A stretch of 64,000 bases of DNA from SCTD01 sp963784675 (GTDB lineage: Bacteria > Actinomycetota > Actinomycetes > Mycobacteriales > SCTD01): NCBI GenBank assembly GCA_963784675.1, contig CAWASE010000015.1, forward strand, positions 1 through 64,000, given 5' to 3'. Below, piece by piece: positions 1 to 8,956 of this stretch. How positions within the stretch are numbered: the first letter of the stretch is position 1; every line of letters starts with the position of its first letter. The position numbers were made by a program, and so were the translations under genes. The notes under the pieces are model-generated. The model made no database searches. It had not been told where the DNA came from and saw only the letters and a list, made by a program, of their open reading frames with translations.

Positions 1-216
1 GGTAGTAGACGCCGCACGAACAGTAGAATTGCTGCGCACGAAGCGGGCCCGCACGGTCGGGTCGGCAGCAAGGTTCGCCGGCAGCTGCTTGATGGCGACG
101 GCACGGTCCAGCCGTCGGTGCCGCCCACCGTGCACGACGCCGAACCCTCCGCGGCCGAGCTCACCAGCGATCTCGTACTGCGGGAGCGCCTGGGCCAGGG
201 CGGCAGCATCGCTCAT
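1..216 (-). CDS. Serine/threonine protein kinase, N-terminal fragment (runs off window)
   Basis: The ATG at 216 opens a frame of 72 codons to the window edge. It shows the kinase glycine-rich loop (GELGRGGFGVV, about residues 18-28) followed by the ATP-anchoring lysine motif (VAIKQL, about residues 40-45), which is the start of a Hanks-type Ser/Thr kinase. After RARFVR the sequence no longer resembles kinases (the usual next element is the C-helix glutamate region). The last 30 bases may therefore hold a sequence error or a junction, but the fragment is too short to decide. It lies downstream of the membrane-tail ORF and the exported protein on the same strand, and near an FHA-domain gene. 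FHA domains bind phosphothreonine, so a kinase-FHA link is plausible but inferred. Confidence 0.75.
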   Translation of the reverse strand, partial: MSDAAALAQALPQYEIAGELGRGGFGVVHGGRHRRLDRAVAIKQLPANLAADPTVRARFVRSNSTVRAASTT

Positions 217-285
217 CTGCTGGTGTGCCCGGGTGGGGCGGTGCCGGGACGGGTCGACCGGTCGTTCCCGGCCGCAGGATCCGGC

Positions 286-807
286 TCACCCAGCAGGTCG
301 ATGATCGAGACCCCGTCGGCGGCGCCGTCCGCGCGGCGCAGGGTCTCCGGGCTGCGCGGCGCGTCGAGGCGGCGCGACGAGCGGCTCGGACGGGGCGGCA
401 GCGCCCGCTGGCTGGGCGTGGCCCGGGCTGCTCGGCCGAGCCGCGCCCACCGTGGCCAGGCGCCCGGCCGCGTGCTCGTCAGCTTCGTCGGCCCGCACCA
501 GGTCACGCTCGTCGAGGTCGTCACGCCCCGAGCCGTCGTCCTGCTCCGGTGACAGATAACCGAAGACCATCCCGACGGCGCCCAGCACCAGCACGAAGCC
601 GAAGGACAAGGTCGGTGACGGCACCAGCAGCCGGAGCGTCGACGTGGTCATGGTGAGGGTCAGGCCCAGCGCGGCGCCCGGCACGGCGAAGCGCCAGGCC
701 CGCGACCAGCGAGAGGCCGGGAGCCGGTGCGCGGCCAGCCGGAGCAGCAGCCCGACGAGCAGCAGCCCGGTCACCACGGCCAGCATCAGCGCGAAGGTGC
801 CGTACAC
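286..807 (-). CDS. Membrane protein with disordered tail, probably the frameshifted C-terminal half of the gene upstream
   Basis: 173 codons. The first about 70 residues carry two hydrophobic segments (residues 4-25, and about 40-90 in two stretches) separated by an Arg-rich loop. The rest is charged, Arg/Pro-rich and without recognisable fold. The ORF overlaps the end of the exported protein upstream by 22 bases. Reading this frame backwards from its ATG gives GRLRS just before VYGTFALML, which would follow naturally on the upstream protein's PVDVR. I infer that the two ORFs were one gene (signal peptide, beta-sandwich, transmembrane segments) separated by a single-base change near 795-810. 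Translational coupling of two real genes is the alternative. No family name recognised. Confidence 0.5.
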   Translation of the reverse strand: MYGTFALMLAVVTGLLLVGLLLRLAAHRLPASRWSRAWRFAVPGAALGLTLTMTTSTLRLLVPSPTLSFGFVLVLGAVGMVFGYLSPEQDDGSGRDDLDERDLVRADEADEHAAGRLATVGAARPSSPGHAQPAGAAAPSEPLVAPPRRAAQPGDPAPRGRRRRRGLDHRPAG

Positions 808-1271
808 CGAGCGCAGGCGGCCCGGACGTCGACCGGGAAAGCCTGCACCGACAGCACCTGCCGGTCCGGTCCGAGCAGCTGCAGCTGCGCAGGCAGCAGC
901 CCGGTCGCCTGCTCACCGAGGTCGCTGATGTCCAGCGCGAAATGGCGGCGCCCGGTCTCCCCCGGCGCCAGCTCCAGGTCGACCCGCGTCGAATAGGTCA
1001 AGAAGGTCAGCCCGACGACCCGCGCCTGCAACCTGACCGAACGCACCTGGACCGGCTCGGAACCGGTGTTGGTGACCGAGACGTCGATGTCGAGGGCCTG
1101 CGCCGGCACCAGCCGGGCCGGCTCGTTGCGGTCGATCCGTTCGACCGACCGACCGTCGATCTGCGCACTGAACTGCACGTCGCCGTCTGCCGCGGCGGCG
1201 CCGGTCGCCAGCACCGGCAGCGCCAGCGCCCCGACGAGAAGGGCCGCAGCCGCCCGCATTGTCATCCCCAT
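786..1271 (-). CDS. Exported beta-sandwich protein of unknown function
   Basis: 161 codons from the ATG at 1271, preceded by a run of G suitable as ribosome-binding site. A longer in-frame extension exists but is Arg/Pro-rich and out of character, so this start was chosen. Residues 1-28 form a signal peptide (hydrophobic core AAAALLVGALALPVLA, Ala-rich cleavage region). The remainder reads as a beta-sandwich adhesion or CARDB-like domain: alternating hydrophobics, VTNTGSEPVQV and LELAPGETGRR, both typical of extracellular Ig-like folds. It probably acts outside the membrane, held by the hydrophobic segments encoded in the overlapping downstream frame. Function unknown. Confidence 0.6.
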   Translation of the reverse strand: MGMTMRAAAALLVGALALPVLATGAAAADGDVQFSAQIDGRSVERIDRNEPARLVPAQALDIDVSVTNTGSEPVQVRSVRLQARVVGLTFLTYSTRVDLELAPGETGRRHFALDISDLGEQATGLLPAQLQLLGPDRQVLSVQAFPVDVRAACARCTAPSR

Positions 1272-1528
1272 GAGAACCCCCCAGGTCCACCGCGAAAGGT
1301 AGAGCGTCCGCGCGCTGCTGTCACACGGTGTTGTCGGAGGCAGCACCCGCCTGCGCGGTCGGGTCGGCTCGGGCAGCCTGACCCGGCGCCGACGAGGCCG
1401 GCTCGGGAACGCTTGACGGGGCCCGGACGGAGGGCGACAGTGACGAGGTTCCATCGCGGGCCCTGACCCCCGTCGCGCTGGACGAACGCCCGTCCGGGGG
1501 GACGGGTGCCGACACCGTCAGGGGAAGC
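1272..1528. promoter_or_regulatory. Divergent intergenic region
   Basis: 257 bases between the exported protein (minus) and the giant surface protein (plus). It must hold the promoters of both, but I see no clear -10/-35 pair or operator. An AGGGGAAG run at 1520-1527 can serve as ribosome-binding site for the gene starting at 1529. Confidence 0.3.
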
Positions 1529-4500
1529 ATGGCCGCACGCTCGAGGCGGGACCGCTGGCTGACCACGTCGCACCGGCGGCGCGTCGGCCACGCGGTGATC
1601 GCCGTGGCGTTAGGCGCCACCAGCGCGCTCGGGTGGGGGGTGGCGCTGGGCGGTGACGCCGCCGCCGAGGTCTCGGCCACGCTGCTCGCCGTCGACGACG
1701 TGTTCCTCGTCCCGCTCGACAGCCCGATCGACCTCGACGTCCTGACCAACGACGAAGGCGTCGACCCGCTCGTCGCCCAGGTGGCGGTGGTGTCGGGGCC
1801 GTCGCACGGCGAGCTCTCCAGCTTCAGTACCAACGACGCCGGGATGTACCGATACACGCCTGAGTCCGGGTTCGCGGGGCGGGACGTCTTCTCCTACGAG
1901 GTCTCGCAGGAGGGGGATCCGGGCGGACGCTCCCAAGCCCAGGTCACCTTGGTCGTCGGGCAGGAGTCGTCGGTGATCTCGAGCGACGGGCCGCTGAGCC
2001 AGATCACCATCAGCCCCGACCTCAACTGCGCCGTCCAGCACGTCCAGGACGAGACCGGCTCCTTCTACGGGGGCACCGCCTGCGGCACGCTCGCCGTGGT
2101 CGACCAGGTGCTGTACGGCCCGACCAACATCCCGGCCGGGAGCTCCGCGAGCCCCCGCTCCGCGTGGACCCCGATCGATACCACCGGCGTCACCGGCGCA
2201 GGCACCGAGGAGTCCCCGTACACGATCGTCACCACGGTGGCGGCCGGACAGAGCGGCGTCCGGCTGGTGCAGACCGACAGCTACGTGGTCGGGCAGGAGT
2301 CCTACCGGACCTCCGTCGAGATCCAGAACCGCACGGAAGGCACGGTCGGGGTGCGGCTGTACCGCGCCGGCGACTGCTTCCTGCAGGACAGCGACGCCGG
2401 CTTCGGCGACTACGACCCTGCTACGGGAGCGATCTCGTGCGTCAGTGCCGTCTATGACGAACAGACCGGCAACCTGTCCCGCGGGGATCGCATCGAGCAG
2501 TTCCTGCCCCTGACCGGCGGTAGCACGGCGCTGGAGTCTGATTACGACGACGTCTGGCGCAGGATCGGGGCGCAGGAGTCGTTCGACAACACCTGCCTGT
2601 GCGACGAGGCCGTCGACAACGGGGCCGGTCTCTCCTGGGACGCCGTCGTCGCGGGGGGCAGCGCCACCTCTCGGGACTCGCTGATCACCTTCTCGCCGAC
2701 GGGCCGGGTGCCGCTGTCCGCCTCCATCGTCGCGGACAGTCCGACCGTGACCGTCGGAGACGCGGTCGGCTACCGGGCATCGATCCTCAACAGCAACCGC
2801 GTACCGGCCACGCTCAGCAGCATCAACGTGCGTCTGCCGGCCGGCTTCACCTACGTGCCGGGCAGCGCTGTCGGGGCTCCGGAGCCCACCCTCGACCCGG
2901 AGACCGGCGCGCTGGTGTTCCCGGGTCCGCTCACGGTGCCCCCGGACGGTGCTGTCGACCTGAGCCTGTCGGCCGTGCCCTCGTCGCCGGGCACGTTCAC
3001 CGTCGACGTCGACGCGGTGTCGCGAGACTTCGTAGTGGTGCCGGCCCTGACGACCGCCCCGGTGAGCGTGGCCGCCGCCGAAGAGCTGCCTCCCAGCCCG
3101 TCGCCGTCGCCGAGCGAGTCGCTCAGCCCGTCAGCCTCACCGAGCCCCTCGCCGAGCGAAGCACCCAGCCCGTCACCGTCACCCTCACCCAGTCCGTCCC
3201 CGAGCGAAGCACCCAGCCCCTCACCGTCACCCTCACCCAGTCCGTCCCCGAGCGAAGCACCCAGCCCCTCACCCTCGCCCTCACCCAGTCCGTCCCCGAG
3301 CGAAGCACCCAGCCCGTCACCCTCGCCGAGCCCGGCCACGTCCTGTCCGGGCGCCACCCAGGGCGGCCTGGTGGTCACCGATCTCGAGCACGGGGCATCG
3401 CCCGCAGGCCTTGCCGCGGCCCTGGTGGGTGACGGGGTCGCCATCACCGACGTGCGCTACACGGGCGCGTCGCCGGCGGGCGGAAACTTCTCCGGCGGAG
3501 AGCGGAGCATCGGCTTTGATCGGGGCATCGTGCTGTCCTCGGGTCGGGTGCAGACCGACGACCTGTGCGGGAAGAAGGGCGTCGAGGGACCGAACAGCGT
3601 CAGCGACAACACCACCGTGCATGACACGGCCGGCGACGACGACCTCACCGTGCTGGCCGGGTTCAGCACCTTCGACGCAGCGGTCCTCGACATCGACTTC
3701 GTTCCGGACAGCTCGGCGGTGCAGTTCTCCTACGTCTTCTCCTCCGAGGAGTACGACGAGTACGCCAACACCCAGTTCAACGACACGTTCGGCTTCTTCG
3801 TCAACGGACGCGACCTCGAGCACGACTGCGCGGTCGTCCCCGGTTCTTCGCCGCCGCAGCCCGTCAGCGTCAACACGATCAACCGCGGCAACGCCGCGAA
3901 CGGCACCGGGCCGGTCCATCCCGAGCTGTTCCGACCCAACACCGACGGCTCGTTCGACACCGAGGCCGATGGCCTGACCACGGTGCTGACGTGCACCGCG
4001 ACGGTCAACCCGGGCGCCGTCAACCACCTCAAGCTCGCCATCGCCGACGGCACCGACCCCAGCCTGGACAGCAACGTCTTCCTCGGGGCTGGCACCCTCG
4101 TCAGCCGCGCCCCCACGGAGCTCACCTATCAGGGGCCTGCGCAGTTCGCCCCCGGCCTGCCGGCTTCCCTCGCGTTCCGCCTCACGGCTCCCGACGGACC
4201 GGTCGCCGGGCGCACGCTCACGCTGAGCCTGGCCGAGCAGAGCTGCCAGGCGCTCACCGGGCCGGACGGCACCGGTGCCTGCAGCGTCACCGCGCCCGGC
4301 CCCGGGCCTGGCACCGTCTCCGGCACGTTCGCCGGCGACGAGCAGTACCTCGCCTCCGACGCGACGGCGCAGATCGAGGTGGTCGCACCCCCGGAGCCGC
4401 CGTCGCCGAGCGCGTTCCCCTCCGCGCCTCCTGCCCCAGACCCCGACCCGTCGCCCACGCAAGAACCCAGCCCTGTCCCGAATCCCGTGCCGGCGCCGAG

Positions 4501-5338
4501 CCCGACCCCCGACACGCCGACCGCCACGATCGACCCGTCGCCGATCGTCACGCCCGACGAACCCAGCCCGTCGAACGTGCCCACCGTGGCGCCGACCCCC
4601 TCGCTGCAGCCTTCTCCTGCTGCACCTTCTGTCGCACCTTCTGTCGAGCCGGCACCGTCGGCGTCGGTGCCGCCGCTACCCACCCGGGCGCCGTCGCCGC
4701 TGGCGCCCAGCCCGGCAAGGACTCGTGCACCGAGCGCCCCGCCGGCGTCGCTGGCGCCACCGATCCGGACCAGGCCCTTGCCACCGGTCCGACCGATCCC
4801 GCGAGCCCCCCTGTCCGACAAGCCGGCGGCTGGGACCTCACCGGCCGCCGTCGAGCCGGTCCCCGTCGAGCCGAAGCCTGTCGAGCCGGAAGCCGACGCC
4901 AGTCCCGCGGTCGTTGCGGCGGAGAGCCCCGCGCCCGAAGCCCCGGCTGTTCCGGAACCGTCGACCCCGCCCGCGCCGCCCGACGGCGAGCCGAACGCCG
5001 CCCTCGAACTCTCCCTCGACCCTGCCCGGCGGCACGGTGACGGTCACCGGCAGCACGTGTCCGCCGGGAAGCGTCGCTGCCCTCTCGGTGGACGGACGCG
5101 CTGTCGGCACCACGACCGTCGACAGCACCGGATCGTTCAGCAAGCAGATCTCGGTCCCCGAGCTCAGCATCGGCAACCACACCGTGCAGGTGCGCTGTGG
5201 CGGACGGGCCGTGCAGCTTCCGCTCGCCCTGGTCGTGGCGACGTCCGGCGGAGCAGGAGCGACTCCGGCGGCCACGTCGGGTGCCATCCTGCTGGCGTTC
5301 GTGGTGATCGGTTCGATGCTGCTGGTGCCGCGCGGTGA
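1529..5338 (+). CDS. Giant choice-of-anchor-L surface protein, C-terminus frameshifted
   Basis: 1269 codons in the open frame. Order: signal-peptide-like N-terminus (residues 1-47), cadherin/Ig-like domain (about 53-140), central beta-rich region, DUF11-like repeat (about 390-505), Pro-Ser linker built of 16-residue repeats (about 520-606), choice-of-anchor-L domain (about 609-861, with FSYVFSSEEYDEY, FNDTFGFFVNG and DSNVFLGAG), Ig-like domain (863-952), then a long Pro-rich stalk. Choice-of-anchor-L proteins are exported and wall- or membrane-anchored in known cases. The frame fails near 5030: the last about 100 residues here are Arg/His-rich nonsense, while the +1 frame encodes the expected C-terminal domain and membrane anchor. 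Role inferred: adhesion or surface display; ligand unknown. Confidence 0.75.
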   Translation: MAARSRRDRWLTTSHRRRVGHAVIAVALGATSALGWGVALGGDAAAEVSATLLAVDDVFLVPLDSPIDLDVLTNDEGVDPLVAQVAVVSGPSHGELSSFSTNDAGMYRYTPESGFAGRDVFSYEVSQEGDPGGRSQAQVTLVVGQESSVISSDGPLSQITISPDLNCAVQHVQDETGSFYGGTACGTLAVVDQVLYGPTNIPAGSSASPRSAWTPIDTTGVTGAGTEESPYTIVTTVAAGQSGVRLVQTDSYVVGQESYRTSVEIQNRTEGTVGVRLYRAGDCFLQDSDAGFGDYDPATGAISCVSAVYDEQTGNLSRGDRIEQFLPLTGGSTALESDYDDVWRRIGAQESFDNTCLCDEAVDNGAGLSWDAVVAGGSATSRDSLITFSPTGRVPLSASIVADSPTVTVGDAVGYRASILNSNRVPATLSSINVRLPAGFTYVPGSAVGAPEPTLDPETGALVFPGPLTVPPDGAVDLSLSAVPSSPGTFTVDVDAVSRDFVVVPALTTAPVSVAAAEELPPSPSPSPSESLSPSASPSPSPSEAPSPSPSPSPSPSPSEAPSPSPSPSPSPSPSEAPSPSPSPSPSPSPSEAPSPSPSPSPATSCPGATQGGLVVTDLEHGASPAGLAAALVGDGVAITDVRYTGASPAGGNFSGGERSIGFDRGIVLSSGRVQTDDLCGKKGVEGPNSVSDNTTVHDTAGDDDLTVLAGFSTFDAAVLDIDFVPDSSAVQFSYVFSSEEYDEYANTQFNDTFGFFVNGRDLEHDCAVVPGSSPPQPVSVNTINRGNAANGTGPVHPELFRPNTDGSFDTEADGLTTVLTCTATVNPGAVNHLKLAIADGTDPSLDSNVFLGAGTLVSRAPTELTYQGPAQFAPGLPASLAFRLTAPDGPVAGRTLTLSLAEQSCQALTGPDGTGACSVTAPGPGPGTVSGTFAGDEQYLASDATAQIEVVAPPEPPSPSAFPSAPPAPDPDPSPTQEPSPVPNPVPAPSPTPDTPTATIDPSPIVTPDEPSPSNVPTVAPTPSLQPSPAAPSVAPSVEPAPSASVPPLPTRAPSPLAPSPARTRAPSAPPASLAPPIRTRPLPPVRPIPRAPLSDKPAAGTSPAAVEPVPVEPKPVEPEADASPAVVAAESPAPEAPAVPEPSTPPAPPDGEPNAALELSLDPARRHGDGHRQHVSAGKRRCPLGGRTRCRHHDRRQHRIVQQADLGPRAQHRQPHRAGALWRTGRAASARPGRGDVRRSRSDSGGHVGCHPAGVRGDRFDAAGAAR
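3154..3345 (+). repeat. 48-bp tandem coding repeat (Pro-Ser linker)
   Basis: Four copies of a 48-base unit begin at 3154, 3202, 3250 and 3298. Each starts GAGCGAAGCACCCAG and encodes a 16-residue SEAPSPSPSPSPSPSP block. The copies differ only at synonymous or near-synonymous sites, so the array arose by recent duplication and may vary in copy number. It forms the linker between the N-terminal beta domains and the choice-of-anchor-L domain. Confidence 0.9.
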
Positions 5339-5381
5339 GACTGCCCGGCTCGCGACCGGAGAACCCGAGAACGAGGTCTGA
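5032..5381 (+). pseudogene. Out-of-frame C-terminal domain and membrane anchor of the anchor-L protein
   Basis: In the frame shifted by one from the preceding ORF, the sequence reads GGTVTVTGSTCPPG, then a beta-rich domain ending in a single hydrophobic helix (ATSGAILLAFVVIGSMLLVP) and a short charged tail stopping at TGA 5379-5381. This is the normal end of an anchored actinobacterial surface protein. Removing one C near 5029-5031 would join it in frame to residue about 1167 of the large ORF. As written, the protein would lose its anchor and be released. Confidence 0.7.
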
Positions 5382-5482
5382 GCAACGGCGTCGGGCGACC
5401 GGCCCCCCACAAGCACGGACAGCACGGACGTACCCGAGCGAGCGGGCCGGCCGTGCCTACAGGCCCCCGCAGGCGCGGTGGT

Positions 5483-6826
5483 TCAGGCGCGGTGGTGAGA
5501 GTCGAAGACCAGGCTGCGGCCGCCGATGGCGATGCGGGTGCCCGGCGGGATCGTGCGGGGCTCCTCTGCCGGGATACGCGTCCAGTCGGTTTCCCCCGGC
5601 AGCGCGATGAACGTCCCGTTGGCTGATCCGGCGTCGACGATCCGCACGTCCCAGCCGACGAGCTCGATCCGGGCGTGCGCCCGAGACATCGTCTGGTCAG
5701 GGTCGGCCAGCGGCAGGGGCTTGGCACGTCCCTCCGCGACCTCCTTGCCATGCTCGGGCTCGCGTCCCACCAGGTAGTCACCGACGAGCGGATAGGTCGC
5801 GCCGTCGTCCAGGACGATGACGCCGAGCGGTGGACGCGTGCCGGGAACCAGGTTGTGGGTCTGGTGGACCATCGAGATGCCGCAGCTCGAGCAGAAGATG
5901 CTGGACGGGTCGTTGAAGTGCTGGCGCGAGCACATGATGCCCTTCACCTGCACCCCCTCGGGCTCGGCCTCCGCAGTGGTCGGCAGGGGGGTGCTCGGCT
6001 CGTCGGGCTCCAGCGAGATCGAGGTGAACGCCGACACGGGCGGCGGCGGCGCCAACGTGGCCCGCGTCGCTTCGTCGACGGGTCCGGCCGGACGGACGGC
6101 GGCCGCCGTCGGTGCGTCCGGCACCGGCGCGGCGTCCGCGATCGCCGCGGGGGCGACCGGGAGATCCGTGGTCACGTCTGCCGCGGGCTGCTGGGCGGCC
6201 GGCGCCTGCTCGACCTCCGGCTGGGCGCCGGACTCCTGCGCCACCGGTTCCTGGTGCGCCGGTTCCTGGTGCACCGGTTCCTGGTGCACCGGTTCCTGGT
6301 GCATCGGCGCCGCGACGGGCGGCGCCGCAGTAGTGCCGGCCGTCCCCGTAGCGAGCCGGACGACCGAACCAGGGACGACGCCCTCCTGCAGACGACTCAG
6401 CGCATGAGGGACCGCAGCGGGATCGCCGAGGGCCGCGACGAGATCGGGCAACGGTTCGGCGATGAGACGGTCTACCCAGGTAGCGCTCGAGGTACCGCTG
6501 AGCGTCTCGACGCCCCCGTCGGACCCGCGCAGGCGCAGCTCGACCGCGCCGACGAGCAGCGCCGCGACACCCGCGTCGGTGGCCGCCAGCAGGCACAGCG
6601 GCGGGACGTCGTCAGGCTCGGCCTGGGCGACGAGCCCCGCCGTCCGGCGGGCGAGCGAGCGTCCGGGCGTGGGTTCGGCCGCGGCCGCCCCCATCAGCTC
6701 CAGGAGCGTCTGCACGAAACTCTGCTGCGTGGACGTGGTCGGCGCGGCGAGCAGCACCGCACCACCGGCCCGGGCGACCAGACCTTCGCTCCCGCCGACC
6801 TGCACCTGCCATGACTGCCAGTCCAT
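5483..6826 (-). CDS. Zinc-ribbon/FHA-domain protein
   Basis: 447 aa from the ATG at 6826, with GAGGGA ribosome-binding site. The N-terminal about 180 residues form a compact Ala/Leu-rich domain of unknown fold. Residues about 180-290 are a Pro/Ala-rich linker with HQEPV repeats. Next comes a small two-Cys knuckle region (C..xH.ND, then FCSSCGISM) and a C-terminal FHA domain (about 325-440) with the phosphopeptide-binding signature GREP, MSRAHARIEL and SANGTF. FHA domains bind phosphothreonine peptides, so a partner phosphorylated by the kinase at the window start is plausible. The next gene upstream on this strand encodes a four-helix membrane protein, and the spacing suggests one operon. Function unknown. 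Confidence 0.8.
   Translation of the reverse strand: MDWQSWQVQVGGSEGLVARAGGAVLLAAPTTSTQQSFVQTLLELMGAAAAEPTPGRSLARRTAGLVAQAEPDDVPPLCLLAATDAGVAALLVGAVELRLRGSDGGVETLSGTSSATWVDRLIAEPLPDLVAALGDPAAVPHALSRLQEGVVPGSVVRLATGTAGTTAAPPVAAPMHQEPVHQEPVHQEPAHQEPVAQESGAQPEVEQAPAAQQPAADVTTDLPVAPAAIADAAPVPDAPTAAAVRPAGPVDEATRATLAPPPPVSAFTSISLEPDEPSTPLPTTAEAEPEGVQVKGIMCSRQHFNDPSSIFCSSCGISMVHQTHNLVPGTRPPLGVIVLDDGATYPLVGDYLVGREPEHGKEVAEGRAKPLPLADPDQTMSRAHARIELVGWDVRIVDAGSANGTFIALPGETDWTRIPAEEPRTIPPGTRIAIGGRSLVFDSHHRA
6243..6305 (-). repeat. 15-bp tandem coding repeat (HQEP linker)
   Basis: Four near-identical 15-base units (core GGTTCCTGGTG on the plus strand, at 6246, 6261, 6276 and 6291) encode HQEP(V/A) repeats in the FHA protein linker. 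Likely a flexible spacer prone to copy-number change. Confidence 0.85.
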
Positions 6827-6894
6827 GATGTTCCCTCTCTGGAGCCGCGGCGTGCGCCGAGGCCGGCCCGGCCTTCGCTGACGTGGATGGCGCC

Positions 6895-7350
6895 CTAGAC
6901 CAGTCGTCCGCCGCGAAAGCGCCAGTGGACGGTGAAGATGCGCATGGGACCGTTGACGAACACCCAGATCACCAGCCACGTGGTCAGGAACGCGGTCAGG
7001 AACGTCGACACCGGGATGCCTTTGACGTAGGTGAACAGACCGATGTCGAGCACCCCGCTGTGGGCGACGACGTAGGCCAGCGCGCCTTCGTTCACGAACG
7101 TGAGCAGGCCGAACAGGGTCGGCCAGTCCTTCTCCCAGCGGAACTGCATGAGCCCGTGATAGACGAGCTCCCAGCCGACCCCGAGCACGCCGACGATGAT
7201 GAGCAGCGCGAACACGGCCTTGTACACGTCCCCCGTCGACGCCCCTGCGGTGCCGGGCAGGAACAGCGGCACCAGCAGCGACCAGAGACCGCCGATCACC
7301 GCCGTCATGAACAACCGGGTCTGGATCCGCCCGTTGAGGGTGGGAAGCAT
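6895..7350 (-). CDS. Four-helix membrane protein of unknown function
   Basis: 151 aa. Four hydrophobic segments are visible: about residues 14-33 (TAVIGGLWSLLVPLFL), 44-63 (VFALLIIVGVLGVGWELVY), 75-100 (LFGLLTFVNEGALAYVV) and 112-134 (STFLTAFLTTWLVIWVF), with a basic C-terminus predicted inside the cell. It sits 12 bases after the broken oxidoreductase-like gene and 68 bases before the FHA gene, all on the minus strand, so the three probably form one transcript. I do not recognise a characterised family. Confidence 0.7.
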   Translation of the reverse strand: MLPTLNGRIQTRLFMTAVIGGLWSLLVPLFLPGTAGASTGDVYKAVFALLIIVGVLGVGWELVYHGLMQFRWEKDWPTLFGLLTFVNEGALAYVVAHSGVLDIGLFTYVKGIPVSTFLTAFLTTWLVIWVFVNGPMRIFTVHWRFRGGRLV

Positions 7351-7362
7351 CGCTGTCCTCCG

Positions 7363-8956
7363 TCAGATGCTCTGACCGCGGGCCCATTTGAGCCACTGCG
7401 AGGTGGAGCGCATCGGACCGATGCGCTTGCCGAAGCCCTGCGCCGCAAGGTCGTCACCGATCTCCTGGGCCGCGATCTGCAGGCCGAGGAAGGTGTCGAC
7501 GCCGGGGAAGTAGCCGCCGAGCGTCGCGGTGCCGGAGGCGTACAGGCGGCCGTCGCCGCTGGCGGTGCCCCGCACCTCGAAGCTCCGCTCGACGTCGAGC
7601 CGCCCGATCGGGTTGCGTCCCGCTCCGCTGTGCTCGAGCAGGTCGGCGAGCAGCCGGTGCTCGGCGATGTCGGCCTCCAGGCCGGTGCCGTCGATGATGT
7701 AGGCCGCGTGCAGCTCGAGCAGGCCGTCCTTGGTCTTGATGCGGGTGACGGTCCCGCCGTCTTCGGCCGGGGTCACCGAGTCGACCTCGCCGGTCAGCGT
7801 CTTGTACCAACCCTCTCTGCGGCCCCGGCCCAGCTGCTCCATCCACAGCTTGCGCACCGGCGTGTTGGTACCCCCGATGGTCTTGTAGAGGTCTCCGCGC
7901 TCCTTGCCCTCGAGCTTGCGCATGCGGCTCTTGAGCTGTCCGCCCCACACCGACTTCGGCTAGTTGAAGCCCTGGTAGGCCCAGCCGTCCGCGCCCTTGC
8001 GTCGCATGAAGATGCTCGGGCCGTGCGAGGTCGTGATGTAGGTGCGGAACACGTGCACGATCTGGGTCTGCGCGCCCTTGTTGTCGCGGTCGTCGATGAG
8101 CCGCTGCAGGATGCGCGAGGCGACGATGCCGCCGCCGCGCACGATGACGGTGCGAGGGCTTGCGCAGCAGCTCCTCGTACACGTGCTCGTGCGGCTCGTA
8201 GGCGTTCACGACGTGCGAGTAGTCCTGGTACTTCTGCCGGTAGTCCTGCAGGTCGTCCAGGAACTTCAGACCCGGGTAGCCGACGGCGATGTGCACCCAC
8301 CGACTGCGGTAGGCGACCCGCTTGGTCGGAGACGTACCCGGCGGCGGCGTCAGGATCGTGAAGTATCCGCCGCCCTGGCGCTTGCGGACCATCCGGACCA
8401 GGCCCTTGGTGAAGAACTCGAAGTAGCCGATCCGTTCGGTCTCGCGCTCCATCGTGGAGAACGCCTGGCCCGCGCGCGGGGTGTAGTAGTCGGCGAAGAT
8501 CGGCTCGGTCCCGACGTTCCAGAGCGGCTGCACCTTGTTCTTGAGCCCCTTGGCGCTGAGCGCCTCCCGGACCGCATAGCTGGGGAATCCCCAGATGCAG
8601 TCCGGCGTCGAGGCGGAGTCCGACCGCAGGCGTTCCTGGCGGGGGATCTGGGAGTTGCGCGTCAGGTACTCATACGTCGACCAGGGCCGGTCGTTGTTGC
8701 CGAGCACGCGCAGGTCGCGCTTGGCCACCCCGGCGATCCGGAGGTAGTCCGACGTCACGAACGAGCCGATGCCACCGCCCACGGTCACGAACGGCACCTC
8801 GACGACCGGGATCCCGGCCGACGCGAGCATGGCGTCCGTCCACACGCTGGTGGACACCAGCTCCGGCGTCAGGTCTCCGTTGCCGGAAGGCGTGTCGGGC
8901 TCGTCACCCGGCAGTACCCCAGCCCCACCGATGCGGATCGTCTCGCGTCCAGACAC
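7363..8956 (-). pseudogene. Rossmann/FAD-dependent oxidoreductase-like gene, broken by a frameshift and an amber codon
   Basis: About 530 residues if repaired. The GTG at 8956 follows a GGGGGAG ribosome-binding site and opens MSGRETIRIGGAGVLPGDE; VTVGGGIGSFVTSDYLRIAG resembles a dinucleotide-binding loop. The frame breaks near 8156: LLRKPS should continue RTVIVRGGGIVASR, another Rossmann-like loop, in the next frame. That frame then meets TAG at 7960-7962 between YQGFN and PKSVWGG. The remaining 195 residues (IIDGTGLEADI, ATLGGYFPGVDTFLG) read on to 7363. The pattern recalls flavin-dependent monooxygenase-like proteins but I cannot name the family. Two separate lesions argue for a true pseudogene or poor local sequence. 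Confidence 0.7.

Noticed and set aside
3154..3345. Possible CRISPR-like array
   Set aside because: Units are contiguous, without spacers, in frame and encode a Pro-Ser linker.
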